A DNA stretch of 64,000 bases from Semisulcospira habei (Eukaryota; Mollusca; Gastropoda; Semisulcospiridae): positions 120,432,082 to 120,496,081 of the forward strand of contig BTPG01000002.1 in assembly GCA_036245525.1 (NCBI GenBank). Reading direction: 5' to 3'. The stretch's first letter is position 1, and every line of letters starts with the position of its first letter. Positions 10,501-21,041 of this stretch are shown here, piece by piece. The notes beneath the pieces are model-generated. The model was given only the letters and a program-made list of their open reading frames with translations. It made no database searches and was not told where the DNA came from. The translations under genes and the position numbers were made by a program.

Positions 10501-11764
10501 CAGGGTTGATAGTCATTACTTTTTTTCTTTAATGAAATAACTTTTCTTTAATTCTGGTAAAAGGTTAAAGAAATAAATTTTCTTTACTTATTTTTGGAAA
10601 ATTAAAGAAATAAATTTTCTTTAATTTTTCTTTTTAATTAAATAAATTTGCATTAAATACATGAAAAAAAAGAATTTCAGCACAAGCGTAACAGTCATTA
10701 CTGTTGGAAAGTAGGAAACACACACAAGCCTTATTGAACTTGAGGAGAACTTTCATCTCTAAAGAACTTCATTTTCTTTTTGGGGGTACTGAACATGACA
10801 TGAAATGCTGCTTTTTATGTACAAATAACAGTTTTAGCAGGGGAGTTGTTGTCCGAGTAACTCACCGCGGGGGTACTGAACATGATATGAAATGCTGCTT
10901 TTTCTGTACAAATAACAGTTTTAGTGGGGGAGTTGTTGTCCGAGTAACTGACCGCGGGGGTACTGAACATGATATGAAATGCTGCTTTTTCTGTACAAAT
11001 AACAGTTTTAGCAGGGGAGTTGTTGTCCGAGTAATTGACCGCGGGGGCTAAAAGAGGTGATGGTGACATGCACACTCAAACACACGTGCTGGTTTAATGT
11101 TTATTCAGTAATGGAATTAATTTAATTTGATTTGATTTGAAGGTAGCTGAATCGACTTCTTTTCACAAAATACGTTAGATTGATACTGAGCGTCTTAAAA
11201 ATACCACGCTAAAATTACCACAATGCCCAAGTTTCAACTGCAAACCAGTAGGCCTACTACAAAGCGAAAAATAACCTGTCACCTACCTTCAAGTGACTTG
11301 TCAGATTTGCCGCTGTCTTTCGATGGGCTAAGGTTTCTTTTGCACAGCCCCGCTGTTTGCATTACAAAATGAGCGTATCGGCTGACTTTCCTCCAACATA
11401 CTCATAGTATTCAATAAACGCGTCAAAGAATTTCGGCAAAATTTCATCACTCGATTCACTGCTGGAAGTGGAAGCCATCTTCTTTTTACGATCTCAAATT
11501 TGAACTGATGCAGGGTAGGCTAGAGGTAATCCAAACCCCCTCAAACCAGCTGCAACTGGGTCAAACCGGCTTTGCGCATAGGCACCTGTTGTTCGTGGTG
11601 GAAAAACGAACTGAAGTAACGAAATTTTTAACGAAAGAAATCGATAATCGTTACTTTTATTTTTTAATTCGTTGAATTTTCTTTAACTTTTTAAAAACAT
11701 TAACGCGTTAAATTTTCTTTAACCAAAAATTTAATTTGTTAAATCGTTAAATCTTCCAACCCTG
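10501..11764. mobile_element. Non-autonomous hAT-like transposon
   Basis: The element starts CAGGGTTGATAG and ends CTTCCAACCCTG, so the termini are inverted CAGGGTTG. It is flanked by an exact 8-bp duplication CAAGAGGC (10493-10500 and 11765-11772). CAGGG ends plus an 8-bp duplication are diagnostic of the hAT superfamily. The AT-rich subterminal regions are full of TTAAAGAAA and TTTCTTTAA, possible transposase sites. There is no transposase frame; the interior holds an 87-bp minisatellite. It inserted into the arm of a family A hairpin. Confidence 0.88.
10782..11042 (+). repeat. 87-bp tandem repeat, three copies
   Basis: Units begin at 10782, 10869 and 10956 with GGGGGTACTGAACATGA and are nearly identical. 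As 87 is divisible by three, one frame stays open through all units (about 115 codons), but the peptide is just the repeat and is probably not a gene. Confidence 0.9.
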
Positions 11765-12421
11765 CAAGAGGCACAGATCTTCATGAGCCTTCGCAAATGC
11801 GGGGGCTAATGAGGATCTATGCTTCTTGCAGATGGATCATCTTTCCTTTGCAGTGCAAGGGTTAATGGCGGGCTGTAACTTGTAATGAGGTTGCACCCAA
11901 AGGCGATGGTCACTCGCGCGTGGATGTAGTTGATGTTTTACTGTTCGGTGGCTTGCGAGTTCGGGGTTCCTCCAAGGACTTAACCAATAAGGCACTACCC
12001 TTCCTAGATCCATCCCGCTTGTTGTGTGCGGAAAACCTGGCGAATGTCAATCTTAACCGTCTGACTCTGGGGGTTAACCAGACGACTGCGTTGTATATGC
12101 TTAAGTTTCGGATTCGGCTGGTTAAATTCAAATTCAAATTCAAATTCAAAAATCTCAAAATGGAAATTTGTCTTCGGCTCACAAACACGAACAAGCAATT
12201 AAACACATATTTAAATAAAATCCCTCCCCACGCCTGTTAGAATCTAAAATCCTTGCCGAATCGCATTCTATTGATCACTTTAAACCACACTTTCACCACT
12301 CCCTCTATCACAGTACCATCCCTTGCTATCACAACTTATCACAGCTTTTGGTTTGTGTCAGGAGAAAGGACCATCACCAGCCTTCGTTCCTAATAGGACG
12401 GCTCATGAGGGTCCCAGCCCC

Positions 12422-12564
<143 letters not shown>

Positions 12565-12567
12565 GAT

Positions 12568-13640
12568 GCATTTAAAGATGCAAAAGTAATCCCACTACCA
12601 AAATCAAAAGATCTAAGTGAAATTAATAATTTTCGTCCCATTTCATTACTGCCAACTTTTGTCAAAGCCTTTATAGAGGCATAAAATTATTCATAAACAT
12701 CTATCTAAATATTTAGAATACCGAAATCTTATCCATTCATTGCAGTCAGGATTCAGACCAAACCATTCCTGCCATACCGCGCTGATTAGGATGACAGACA
12801 CCTGGTTAGCATCTATCAATGAATCCAAACTAACAGGTGTAGTCTTTTTAGACTTCCGTAAAGCTTTTGATTTAGTAAACTATGATATACTGATAAAGAA
12901 AATTTCATTATACACCAACAGCGCTGCCACGTTCTTCAAATCCTACTTGGATGACAGAAGACAAAATGTCCTTCTTAATGGTACATATTCTAATCACCGC
13001 TTAGTCAAGCATGGCGTGCCCCAGGGCTCTATTTTAGGCCCTCTTCTATTTTGTTTGTTCATTAACGATCTTCCGCTTACAATTAGCGATCATAATGTTT
13101 CATGCGATATGTTCGCGGATGATGCTGCAATACACACGCCCGACGAGGATTTATCTATTATTGATACACGCCTGCAAAACGCACTACAAGACATTGACAA
13201 CTGGTGTAGTAATAATTCCATGATCCTAAACCCAGCGAAGACTGAATGTATGGTATTAAGTACTCGTCAAAAGCACCAGCTCGGCTCTCTCTCACTCAGC
13301 TTGTTTCTTCAAGGAAAACCCATTAGTCAAGTAACAGAACATCGTCTTCTCGGTGTTACTGTAGATAACCAGTTTAAATGGCAGATTCATATTACTAACT
13401 ATGCAAAATAATACTTTACATTTTAGCCAAATTAAAATATATCACCAACGTACTCAAGATCAAGGCAATTCATTATTGTACCACGACCTAGAATCGATCT
13501 CTACAAGACACGTTTAGCGTTCTCAGGCCATAGCCTGTGGAACACTTTGCTTAGGAAACATATGTTACAACATCAACAACCCTTTCGTATTTTAGAGCCA
13601 GTATTTTCAATTACCTCACGTCATTATCTTAATACTTTCA
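12568..13640 (+). pseudogene. LINE reverse transcriptase remnant
   Basis: Translation from 12568 gives [14 protein letters not shown] and INNFRPISLLP, the usual RT entry motifs of non-LTR elements, then a stop near 12680. An open stretch from 12740 to 13411 has SGFRPNHS (residues 3-10), LDFRKAFD (37-44), HGVPQGSILGPLL (91-103), the catalytic FADDA (125-129) and NPAKTECM. After the stop at 13409-13411 the thumb-like region continues in another frame (FSGHSLWN near 13530). The stops and frame change make it non-functional, although the polymerase core still looks intact. Confidence 0.9.
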
Positions 13641-13677
13641 CTGCGACCCTATTACTCAGTGTGTGCGTGCATGCGCG

Positions 13678-13680
<3 letters not shown>

Positions 13681-13740
<60 letters not shown>
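13681..13740. repeat. (GT)n tract
   Basis: About 30 GT units within the 3' part of the LINE remnant. Confidence 0.95.
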
Positions 13741-13744
<4 letters not shown>

Positions 13745-14082
13745 GTGTGTGCACGTTTTTGTTGTTGTTGTTTTGTTTTGTTTTGTTCTTATATCATTTA
13801 TCACAATTTTTTTTCTCAATATAATATTTTTACACTTTGTGCATTATTTGTAGATTAGATTAGCAACGGCAAGTTCGAAAAATGGTTGTGCCAGCCAAAA
13901 CTTTCACCGTTGTAAAATAAAGTATCATTGTCATTGTCATTGTCATTGTCTTTCTCTCTCTCACTCAGACACGCACGCACGCACGCACTCACGCACTCAC
14001 GCACGCACGCACGCACGAATGGGCGACCAGCGAAAAATGTTGAATAGAGAAAAAGTGTAGAGGGACTGAAAGAAGACAATAC

Positions 14083-14260
14083 AGCATGTCCTTTGAAAGG
14101 TCCCGTTAAGAGTAAATCAAAGTGGCACAGTTTCAATGCGCCTGAATTTATCAGTATTCAGGTCGTACTCCATAAGAAATAGCTGTCTCTGTCCCCCATA
14201 ACCCGTTGTTTTTTTAGGGTCGTTCATTATCACTCCAATGCCACGGGCGTAATACCCTGA
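14083..14260 (+). repeat. Dispersed repeat G, copy 1
   Basis: AGCATGTCCTTTGAAAGG, then AATCAAAGTGGCACAGTTTC and CAGGTCGTACTCCATAAG, match the reverse complement of 26790-26960. No coding potential was seen; it may be a SINE or LINE end. Confidence 0.7.
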
Positions 14261-14280
14261 ATCAATCAATTACTCAATCC

Positions 14281-14535
14281 TTAATCAATCAATCGATCGA
14301 TCGACCGACCGACCGACTGACCGACCGACCGACCGACCGACCGGTCAATCGATCGATCGATCGATCGATCGACCGACCGACCGACCGACCGACCGACCCG
14401 ACCCGACCCGACCCGACCCGACCCGACCCGACCGACCCGACCCAACCCAACCCAACCCAACCAAACCAAACCAAACCAAACCAACCAAACCAACCAACCA
14501 ACCAACCAACCAACCAACCAACCAACCAACCAATC
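14281..14535. repeat. Graded tetra/penta/hexanucleotide satellite block
   Basis: Consecutive runs of ATCG, ACCG, ATCG, ACCG, ACCCG, AACCC, AACCA and AACC follow one another without spacers, each differing from the next by one or two bases. The open frames here are artefacts of these repeats. Confidence 0.95.
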
Positions 14536-15130
14536 AGATCAAGTCAGTCAATCAAACAATGAATCTTGCTTTGATCAAGTGACAATTATTTGCGATAAGA
14601 GATATTTAACAGGCCCCAGCTAGAAGTTTGGAAGGGCACTTCACGCCGCTGAAGAATGAACAAAAAAACAACAACAATCCAACAACAACAACACTTTGAC
14701 GAACACTCCCTGACATTGCACTATTTCAACGTTCAGTAATTTCTCCTGTGTTGTAATATTTGTGTGTGTTAACGCTGTGTGCATCAAAGGTTGTACAAAC
14801 ATTCCAATCATAAAACACATAACAGTTTAACAGTGGACCAAAAAGAGAAGTCACCTGTCCTAGGATACTGAGGACACATCTAGTGTATTACATGTACTAG
14901 TTACATGACCTTTTTCAAGGTTGTGTATGTAAACGCCAGCGTCACCGATTGTTTAGCTCTTTCGCGGCCAGACGCATCCGGATGCGTGGCTTATGCCAGC
15001 GTATCCGGAGGCGGCTGGCTGCGAATGAGTTAATGGCTCTGGTCTCGCAAACAAAAGCGATAACTTTAAGAGCGATCTGTTTTGCGGATTAGTGTCCCTT
15101 TGTAAGCATCGTGCTGCTTTCAGTGACCGC
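14536..15130. other. Unannotated spacer
   Basis: No gene found. A short inverted repeat, GACGCATCCGGATGCGTGG against CCAGCGTATCCGGAGGC, lies at 14969-15012. Confidence 0.5.
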
Positions 15131-15133
15131 CAT

Positions 15134-15343
15134 CTCATTCAGCCCCGACACACCACTGCAAGACATGGATCGAGCATGATAGTTCAAGGGTGGTGCCAGA
15201 ATAGCTTGGCGCCCAGGCGCCAAGCTATTCTGGCACCACCCTTGAACTATCATGTTCGATCTGTCTCTACAGTTGTAATATAGTCCTCTGAGAGGGCAAC
15301 TTCAAAATTTGGAGATTTCGGTCCTGGGGCAAAATGTGTTAAT
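15134..15343. repeat. Family B TTAA element with central hairpin (B2)
   Basis: Begins CTCATTCAGCCCCGAC and ends CCTGGGGCAAAATGTGTTAA. The hairpin at 15168-15261 has arms of about 45 bp pairing through CAGAATAGCTTGGCGCC and GGCGCCAAGCTATTCTG with almost no loop. Confidence 0.85.
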
Positions 15344-15354
15344 AGCGACCGGAA

Positions 15355-15425
15355 ACTTTTTGTTTGGGACCATCAACCTCAGTCATAAACAGATGCCTCC
15401 CCGACGCTAGACCTTGCCTCCAGTG
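15355..15425 (+). repeat. Dispersed repeat, partner of 5924-5990
   Basis: TTTTTGTTTGGGACCATCAA then CCTCCCCGACGCTAGACC; same family as 5924-5990 in the opposite orientation. Confidence 0.55.
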
Positions 15426-15457
15426 GCCGAAAAATCGAAATGGCCGAAAATCAAAAA

Positions 15458-15545
15458 GCGGGAGGTGGGGGTGGGGTTGGGGGTTGGGGGGTGGGCTTGG
15501 GGGTTGGAGGGTGGGGTTGGGGGTTGGGGTTGGGGGGTGGGGATA
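15458..15545. repeat. G-rich GGGGTTGG repeat
   Basis: Reiterated GGGGTTGGGGGTTGG on the + strand. The spacing of G runs fits G-quadruplex formation, and no gene is attached. Confidence 0.8.
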
Positions 15546-15659
15546 GAAGGCGCTTGTGTGGCGCGTGTGTTAAGACTCACCACTCGACAAAAAATTAAAC
15601 GGGGGCATAGTGGGGCGGGGTCCAACCACCCCAAAAAGGCACTTTGTTATAGCATTTTC

Positions 15660-15670
<11 letters not shown>

Positions 15671-15692
<22 letters not shown>

Positions 15693-15735
15693 GGGGGGGG
15701 GACTCCTGGAACCTCTCCCCCCCCCCCCAGATCCG
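15671..15735. repeat. Poly(T)-poly(G) and C-rich tract
   Basis: About 28 T followed by 8 G, then a CTCCCC-rich run. It is the reverse arrangement of the poly(C)-poly(A) junction at 5502. Confidence 0.8.
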
Positions 15736-15906
15736 CCCCTGACCCTCCCCTTCAGTTTCAGTTTTCCAGCTTGAATCGGCTTCTTTCCAACTCGGCTTAT
15801 CTCAAACTTGCACGTCTAACGCTGATTCCCATTGAGTCCCAAGGCCACTTTTCCCAACGTTTGGAAGTGTCACCTATTGATTGTGCACCGGCTGTAGAGA
15901 ATGCTT

Positions 15907-15999
15907 CGACTCTGATAATTCAAGGGTAATGCCAAATTAGCTTGGCGCCAGTGAAGGCGCCAAGCTAATCTGGCACTACCCTTGAATTATCATGGTCGA
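15907..15999. repeat. Family B hairpin, second subtype (B3)
   Basis: Uses the variant arm AATTCAAGGGTAATGCC.. ..TTAGCTTGGCGCC, also found at 51935, 61751 and 63336. The left arm is diverged and the right arm CTACCCTTGAATTATCATGG is intact. Confidence 0.8.
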
Positions 16000-16147
16000 T
16001 CCATCTCCTGCTGTAGTGCGTCGGGGATAAATGGGTGAAACAAGCGTCTACAGAATTTCCCTTGGAAATGTGATAGTCATCGATTACTCGGCATAAGGCG
16101 TGTTTACACCTCTTGCGAAAAAATGTATGACAAGGGAGTGAAGTGAC

Positions 16148-16356
16148 ACTTAGTGATATTTTTGCAAGCCGATTGTTATTTCCCCTTTTAAAGCTAACGG
16201 GCGAACACGCTCAATGACACGTTTTAATTGTGATGTCAGGGACACTACGTGTTATATATACTGACTTAATGATATTTTTGCAAGCCCCCCATCACACAGA
16301 TTGTTATTTCCCCTTTTAAAGCTAACGGGCGAACACGCTCAATGACACGTTTTAAC
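16148..16356 (+). repeat. Direct duplication around AACGGGCGAACACGC
   Basis: Two copies of a unit containing GATATTTTTGCAAGCC, TTATTTCCCCTTTTAAAGC and GAACACGCTCAATGACACG. The linker GTCAGGGACACTACGTG is repeated at 17023-17060, so a further copy edge lies about 0.8 kb downstream. Confidence 0.8.
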
Positions 16357-16540
16357 TCATTCTATCCAACACCGAAATCCCCAAATTTTGGCGTTGTTCT
16401 CTGAAGACTGCATTGCAGTGCAGGATACAGATCGACCATGATAGTTCAAGGGCGATGCCAGAATAGCTTGTCGCCCTTAGGCGCCAAGCTATTCTGGCAT
16501 CACCCTTGAACTATCATGGTCGATCCTTATCTTGATGTGG
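16351..16540. repeat. Family B TTAA element, 3'-truncated (B4)
   Basis: Starts TTAACTCATTCTATCC and has the full hairpin at 16430-16525, but the right terminus (GGGGTAGAATGAGTTAA elsewhere) is missing after GTGGTGGGTCTG. Confidence 0.8.
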
Positions 16541-16615
16541 TGGGTCTGTGATGTCAGCTATGCTATGCTATTTTAGAAAGGGATCGGGACTTCCAGCTTT
16601 CGCTGATTTCGTCCA

Positions 16616-16660
16616 GGGGGGGGGGGGGGGGGGGGCGGGGGATGGGGGGGAGGGGGTTTA
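16616..16660. repeat. Poly(G)-rich tract
   Basis: More than 18 consecutive G followed by GGGGATGGGGGG. Length is uncertain in assemblies. Confidence 0.8.
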
Positions 16661-17060
16661 TTTTGACTGTTGCTGATGTACGCGCATCTTTATTCTATCC
16701 TTCATCATGCCTGTCCGCGCCTTGGGCGGTTGGGTCGTTGGGGAGAGCCCGTGCTCCAGTGCCGGGTGTCCGGGTCCCGGTCTCGCTGGGTCGGTGGTGT
16801 TGTTTGCCTTCTCTCTCCTTCCTTGTTTGTTTATATGTACTTAACTAGGGGGTGCTCGTTGAGCAGGTGTATTGTGAGTTTGGTGGTGGTGGACCATGTT
16901 GTAGGGTCAGGATTTATGAGGCCTTCTAACGTGAGGGGCGTGTTCAGTCTTTCTGCTATTGTGGCTCTGGTTTCTTCTATATTTTGGCAGTCTAATAGTA
17001 CGTGCTCCGTAGTGAGTATGTGTCAGGGACACTACGTGTTATATATACTGACTTCCATTA

Positions 17061-18085
17061 AAAACGCGAAAGTGTCTGTAATTGTACCCGCAAACAAAGA
17101 GCCACCCTGACAGCAAAACAAGAAAATTTTATTTGTTGCTTACTTCAGATGTTCAGCCTACTGTCTGAGCTACCTTCACACAAAAATTGGATAAGTTATC
17201 GCCCATGGCCACCTTGGAGGACACAGGGTTTTATTAGTGGTGAAAATAAGCAAAACTGGACAAACTCTGTGAAGCACGTTTCCTGTGATATATTTTAACA
17301 CACAAGTTGTGTGGATTGCTTATGATGTTATTAACTGCCTCAAACCAAATTTGACTCGACAAATTTATTAGAGAACCAGAACTTTCGGTGCACATCATTT
17401 TCTTAATAAATCTTATTTGATTTAATGTGAATTACTTTCAAACCATTTTTTATGCTCCAGTGACTGACACTGGGATAAAAACACACCCATATCCATTTAG
17501 GAGGTAAATATGGCTGCAACCTAAAAATAAAGAACTTTTGGGTTTTCATGTTTGTAGGTTAAGTTGATTATTTAGGTACCTTTGACAAACGAAAAGTAGG
17601 TCAAGACCAAACCGGCTGGATTTTTATGCGCACGGACCCAAGTGACACTGCACATTGGTTGGCTCTCAGCTGTGTCCTCTGCAGATGCTCTCCATTTCAC
17701 TTTCAATATCGTGTGATGGTAGTGTCACTGATGACGTCATAAGTCATCGATGTGAGATTTTTTAAGACTAAACATTCTATTTGCACACGACATAGCACAC
17801 TCTTCATAACATTTTCTAATAAATGAGGTCAAAATAACCCAGATTAAAGCATTTACGAAGAAAAAGCATTATGGTGAAAAATTCGCGTTTCTTTTCAGTG
17901 TTGATCAGTATATATTCATCGTGTCCCTGGTGATGGTATGACACCATGACATTGTAAATTATAAATGGAACGGTTTTAGAATGGTGGGGTTGCCTCCCTT
18001 TAGCTGTACAACCTCAAATCTGTATTTAGCCATGCAGATTTCGCACACATGAAATGCACTTAAAGTGCACGCACGCACGCGCGAA
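17061..18085. other. Unannotated spacer
   Basis: About 1 kb of unique-looking AT-rich sequence without a coding frame, hairpin or repeated element that I can recognise. Confidence 0.5.
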
Positions 18086-18089
18086 CACA

Positions 18090-18115
18090 TACACACACAA
18101 ACACACACACGCACA

Positions 18116-18157
<42 letters not shown>
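18090..18157. repeat. (CA)n tract
   Basis: Interrupted CA dinucleotide repeat. Confidence 0.95.
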
Positions 18158-18160
<3 letters not shown>

Positions 18161-18264
18161 TTAGACAAAAAGTGAACTAAGTTCCTCCCCCCCCCCCCTT
18201 CCGGGTAACCCCCCTTCCCTCCCCCTCCCCGAACTGAAGCTGATTTATGTATCTAGCAGATGGG

Positions 18265-18508
18265 TAGCGTTCGCCTTGCCCCGGCAGTTAAGCGGTTAAA
18301 CCGATATGCGTGAGTGGCCGTCATTTACGGTTTATGATTCATGATACTGCAATATTTTTTAATCTCCCTCGGGTCCGAGAAAAAGTCAGTAATCGTCGTA
18401 AAAAGTCTTCGGTGCCGAGAAAACTTCAACACTACCCAACAGCAAGAGGTATAGATCCTCATGAGCCCCCGCAGTTGCGGGGGCTCATGAGGATCTATGC
18501 CTCTTGCT
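18265..18508. repeat. Family A element (A3), near-duplicate of 20046-20284
   Basis: The flank CCCCGGCAGTTAAGCGGTTAA and the following 160 bp match 20055-20216 closely. The hairpin itself is 18442-18507 (GCAAGAGGTATAGATCCTC pairing to GAGGATCTATGCCTCTTGC, tip CCCCCGCAGTTGCGGGGG). Confidence 0.85.
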
Positions 18509-18785
18509 GACACCTCTGCGAATTCTTGCTGACACCTGTGCGAATTCGAGTTGGATAGTTCAGTTGGATGGTTTTGTCACGTCTGTTATTGAGTTGGTTG
18601 GTCAGTGGAACTGGCATGATTCCTCTGCTGTCAACGAGTAGGTGTGTGAGATCTGCTGTCAGTAAGGTTAGCACTGTTTGGTCGTGCAGGAAAAAGAATG
18701 CGACAGCGAGGGAATGCTTTGCTGCGTTTAAAAAAAAAAACTGAATCGCTGAAAGAAGTTCAACTAAGCCCTAACGTTGGTATTT

Positions 18786-18832
18786 GTGATTACGGACCTT
18801 ACGACAGAAGGCCATAAGGTCCAAAATCACAT
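18786..18832. repeat. Family F hairpin
   Basis: GTGATTACGGACCTTACG pairs with ATAAGGTCCAAAATCAC; the best-paired copy of this family. Confidence 0.7.
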
Positions 18833-18965
18833 TCCAACGCAGGCATGGACGGAGGATTTAATGCAGGTTCAAGTTATGCCGCATGCATGACGACTAATGT
18901 GAAAGTTGAGCGGCTGCCTCGCTGAAGGACGGTTAGGTGGCTGTCAGCCCTCAAGCAATGCTAAT

Positions 18966-19019
18966 ACCCAGTGCGCAAAGGCCAGGATGTCGGCCTGATG
19001 GCCTTTTGCGCATTGGGTA
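18966..19019. repeat. Family C hairpin (C3)
   Basis: ACCCAGTGCGCAAAGGCCA pairs with TGGCCTTTTGCGCATTGGGT. Confidence 0.8.
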
Positions 19020-19129
19020 TGTCCAGATTTGAGAGAGCGCGAATTTCATTGATAGTAAATCTCGCTTTTCTTTAAAAAAAAAAAAATCGACATTTTGACT
19101 GGCTTTTGCCATGCGACGGCAGTCATATT

Positions 19130-19960
19130 TGTCCCGAGCCTTTCGTTATGACTGCCGCAGTTTGAGGAACAGTACACGGGACTGATCCTGGCAAGTGACA
19201 TAACATCCCCGTTAGTTGACACTGCAACTGCGGGGGTTCTGAGTCATAAGAAGAGGAGGGGTGGGGGGGGGGGTTATGATCTTTAACCCCTTGACTGCCA
19301 GTGGACGCGGGTTTTGCGTCCGAAGCCACTGTGATCTTGGCATCCTGTCTCGGAAGACAATGGAGTATATGCGCTTGCTGGGTCAGTCACTGGAGTGACC
19401 TCTCCAGGGCGCAAGCCTGGGCGAAGTGTATGGAGATCCTGGGGTGCCCAGTCGTCAAGATCCCCCTCTCGGCCTCGCTGATGTATCCAAAGGAATGCAA
19501 AGCAGTACGTTTGGCACCAGTTTGGCTGCAGGAGCTGCCAGAACAGTGCGTGAATACAAGCAGCTGTCTGCCTTCGGGGCTCCACTCCTGATTTGAAGGG
19601 TTTACTCCCCCACATTTGGCCGTTGGATCCAACCTGATCTCCTCCGTCCCGACTCTAGCCGTTGGCTGTCATAAACAGCTCATCCGCCTAGTGGTGCAAT
19701 GTGAACACCACCCCCTCACGTGGTTTAGCCCACCAGCTGAGGTGGTTTGCCAGGGTGTGGCGCTTGGAGCCAGCACGTGAGAGATTAAGGAGATGGATGA
19801 GGACCAGTGATGCCCGTCCGTCCCATGTAGGACGCAGCTGCCGAACAGCAAAGGTGCTACCTCTATCCAGAGCCCCCTACACCCCGAAGCCACTGTACGT
19901 TGGCCGATATTCGTATAAAGAACCAAATGAACTGGGACCACACGTGGGCACAAAGAACGC
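19130..19960. other. GC-richer region with open frames, no recognised gene
   Basis: Overlapping frames of 80-130 residues exist on both strands but show no domain, and no pair of them makes a plausible exon structure. The region starts near TTAACCCCTTGACTGCC (about 19283), the terminus of a family A-like element, and includes a short hairpin CAGTGGACGC...CCACTG (19299-19332). It is probably an uncharacterised repeat. Confidence 0.4.
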
Positions 19961-19968
19961 AGGACTAA

Positions 19969-20037
19969 CAAGAGACATAAATCCTCATGAGCCCCCGCGA
20001 CTGCGAGGGCTCAGTCATGAGGATTTATGTCTCTTGC
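19969..20037. repeat. Family A hairpin (A4)
   Basis: CAAGAGACATAAATCCTCAT pairs with ATGAGGATTTATGTCTCTTG. The paired substitutions, ATAAAT against ATTTAT instead of ATAGAT against ATCTAT, keep the stem, a compensatory change relative to other copies. An extra CAGT lies in the right arm. Confidence 0.85.
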
Positions 20038-20045
20038 AAATGGGT

Positions 20046-20284
20046 AGCGGTCGCCTTCCCCCGGCAGTTAAGGAGTTAAACCGATATGCGTGAGTGGCTA
20101 TTTACGGTTTATGATTCGTGATATTGCAATATTTTTAATCTCCCTGGTCCGAGAAAAAGTCAGTAATCGTCGTAAAACATCTTCGGTGCCGAGAAAACTT
20201 CAACACTCACGCAACAGCAAGAGGTATAGATCCTCATGAGCCCCCCGCAGTTGCGGGGGCTCATGAGAATCTATGCCTCTTGCT
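20046..20284. repeat. Family A element (A5)
   Basis: Second copy of the 18265-18508 element, with its hairpin at 20217-20283. It lies immediately after A4, so two family A copies are in tandem. Confidence 0.85.
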
Positions 20285-20861
20285 GAGACCACTGCGAAGC
20301 CATGTTCTTCAGTAGTGTCTATTTTTTCGTTCTAGATTAACAATCTACAAGGTTGCAGAAACACAGTCTGCCGTGCGTCACCTGGCATTGAACAAGTTAA
20401 TCTACTCCCAAAATTATTTCTCTCTCTCTCTCTCTCTCTTCCCCCCGCCCCCCCCCCCCCCTTCCCCACCCCCGAAGTTTCAAACCCAACCCTTCAGTGA
20501 CCGACACACCATTGCACCGAAAATCACCACAGAGGTACTGCCCAGTCATAATACTGTAAATAACTTTATTTGCTGCGAAGTGACCCGTGCTGGTGCATAA
20601 ATTTCAAGTCAGTGACACGAACATACGGAACTACCGGCCAATGAGTAAGAGGTCCTCGGGCCGAGGAAGCCACATTTTATCGCTGATGAGCGGGCCACCT
20701 GTGGCGGCATGACCTCGGCCCCGCGATCGGCTTCTTTTGCATATAATTGCATTCTGTTGCATATAATGCAGATCACAAAACTTCCGAAAACACCACACCC
20801 ACACTGAGCCGGCCTACTTTTTCAGCGTGAGACAAAGATGTAGATAATCCTAGATGACAAT

Positions 20862-20933
20862 CCAATGCGCAACTGAAAGGCCATCGGGTCGACGGCGGCC
20901 CGATGGCCTTTTGCGCATTCAGTGGGAAATCGC
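20862..20933. repeat. Family C hairpin (C4)
   Basis: CAATGCGCAACTGAAAGGCC with GGCCTTTTGCGCATTCAG; the ACTGAA insertion in the left arm is unpaired. Confidence 0.8.
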
Positions 20934-21041
20934 TCATTCTGGGATGAACCATATAGTTATTTACCTCTAGTCACTCTGTCTGCTCCGCATAATCTGGTAG
21001 CGTAGGAAGATACTTACATTTTTCAGTATTGAGTGCTGTTT

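Larger units (their letters stand above)
8782..12105. repeat. Composite repeat R, copy 2 (interrupted)
   Basis: Second copy of the repeat at 6228-7922. Two insertions lengthen it, a 510-bp Harbinger-like MITE (9145-9654) and a 1264-bp hAT-like element (10501-11764). Removing both restores collinearity with copy 1. Its first hairpin (8788-8854, GCAAGACGCATAGATCAC) is much better preserved than the copy-1 version at 6229-6293. Confidence 0.8.

Noticed and set aside
10704..11075. 115-residue protein with three internal repeats
   Set aside because: It is the 87-bp minisatellite inside a hAT-like element with no start context or domain.
14000..14535. Gly/Trp/Val-rich repeated frames
   Set aside because: Translations of graded tetranucleotide and pentanucleotide repeats.
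15440..15545. Telomeric or interstitial telomere sequence
   Set aside because: The unit is GGGGTTGG-like and irregular, not TTAGGG or a known metazoan telomere repeat.
19283..20093. Overlapping frames of 80-130 residues as a gene
   Set aside because: No domain, equal openness on both strands, and the downstream frame runs into a family A hairpin.
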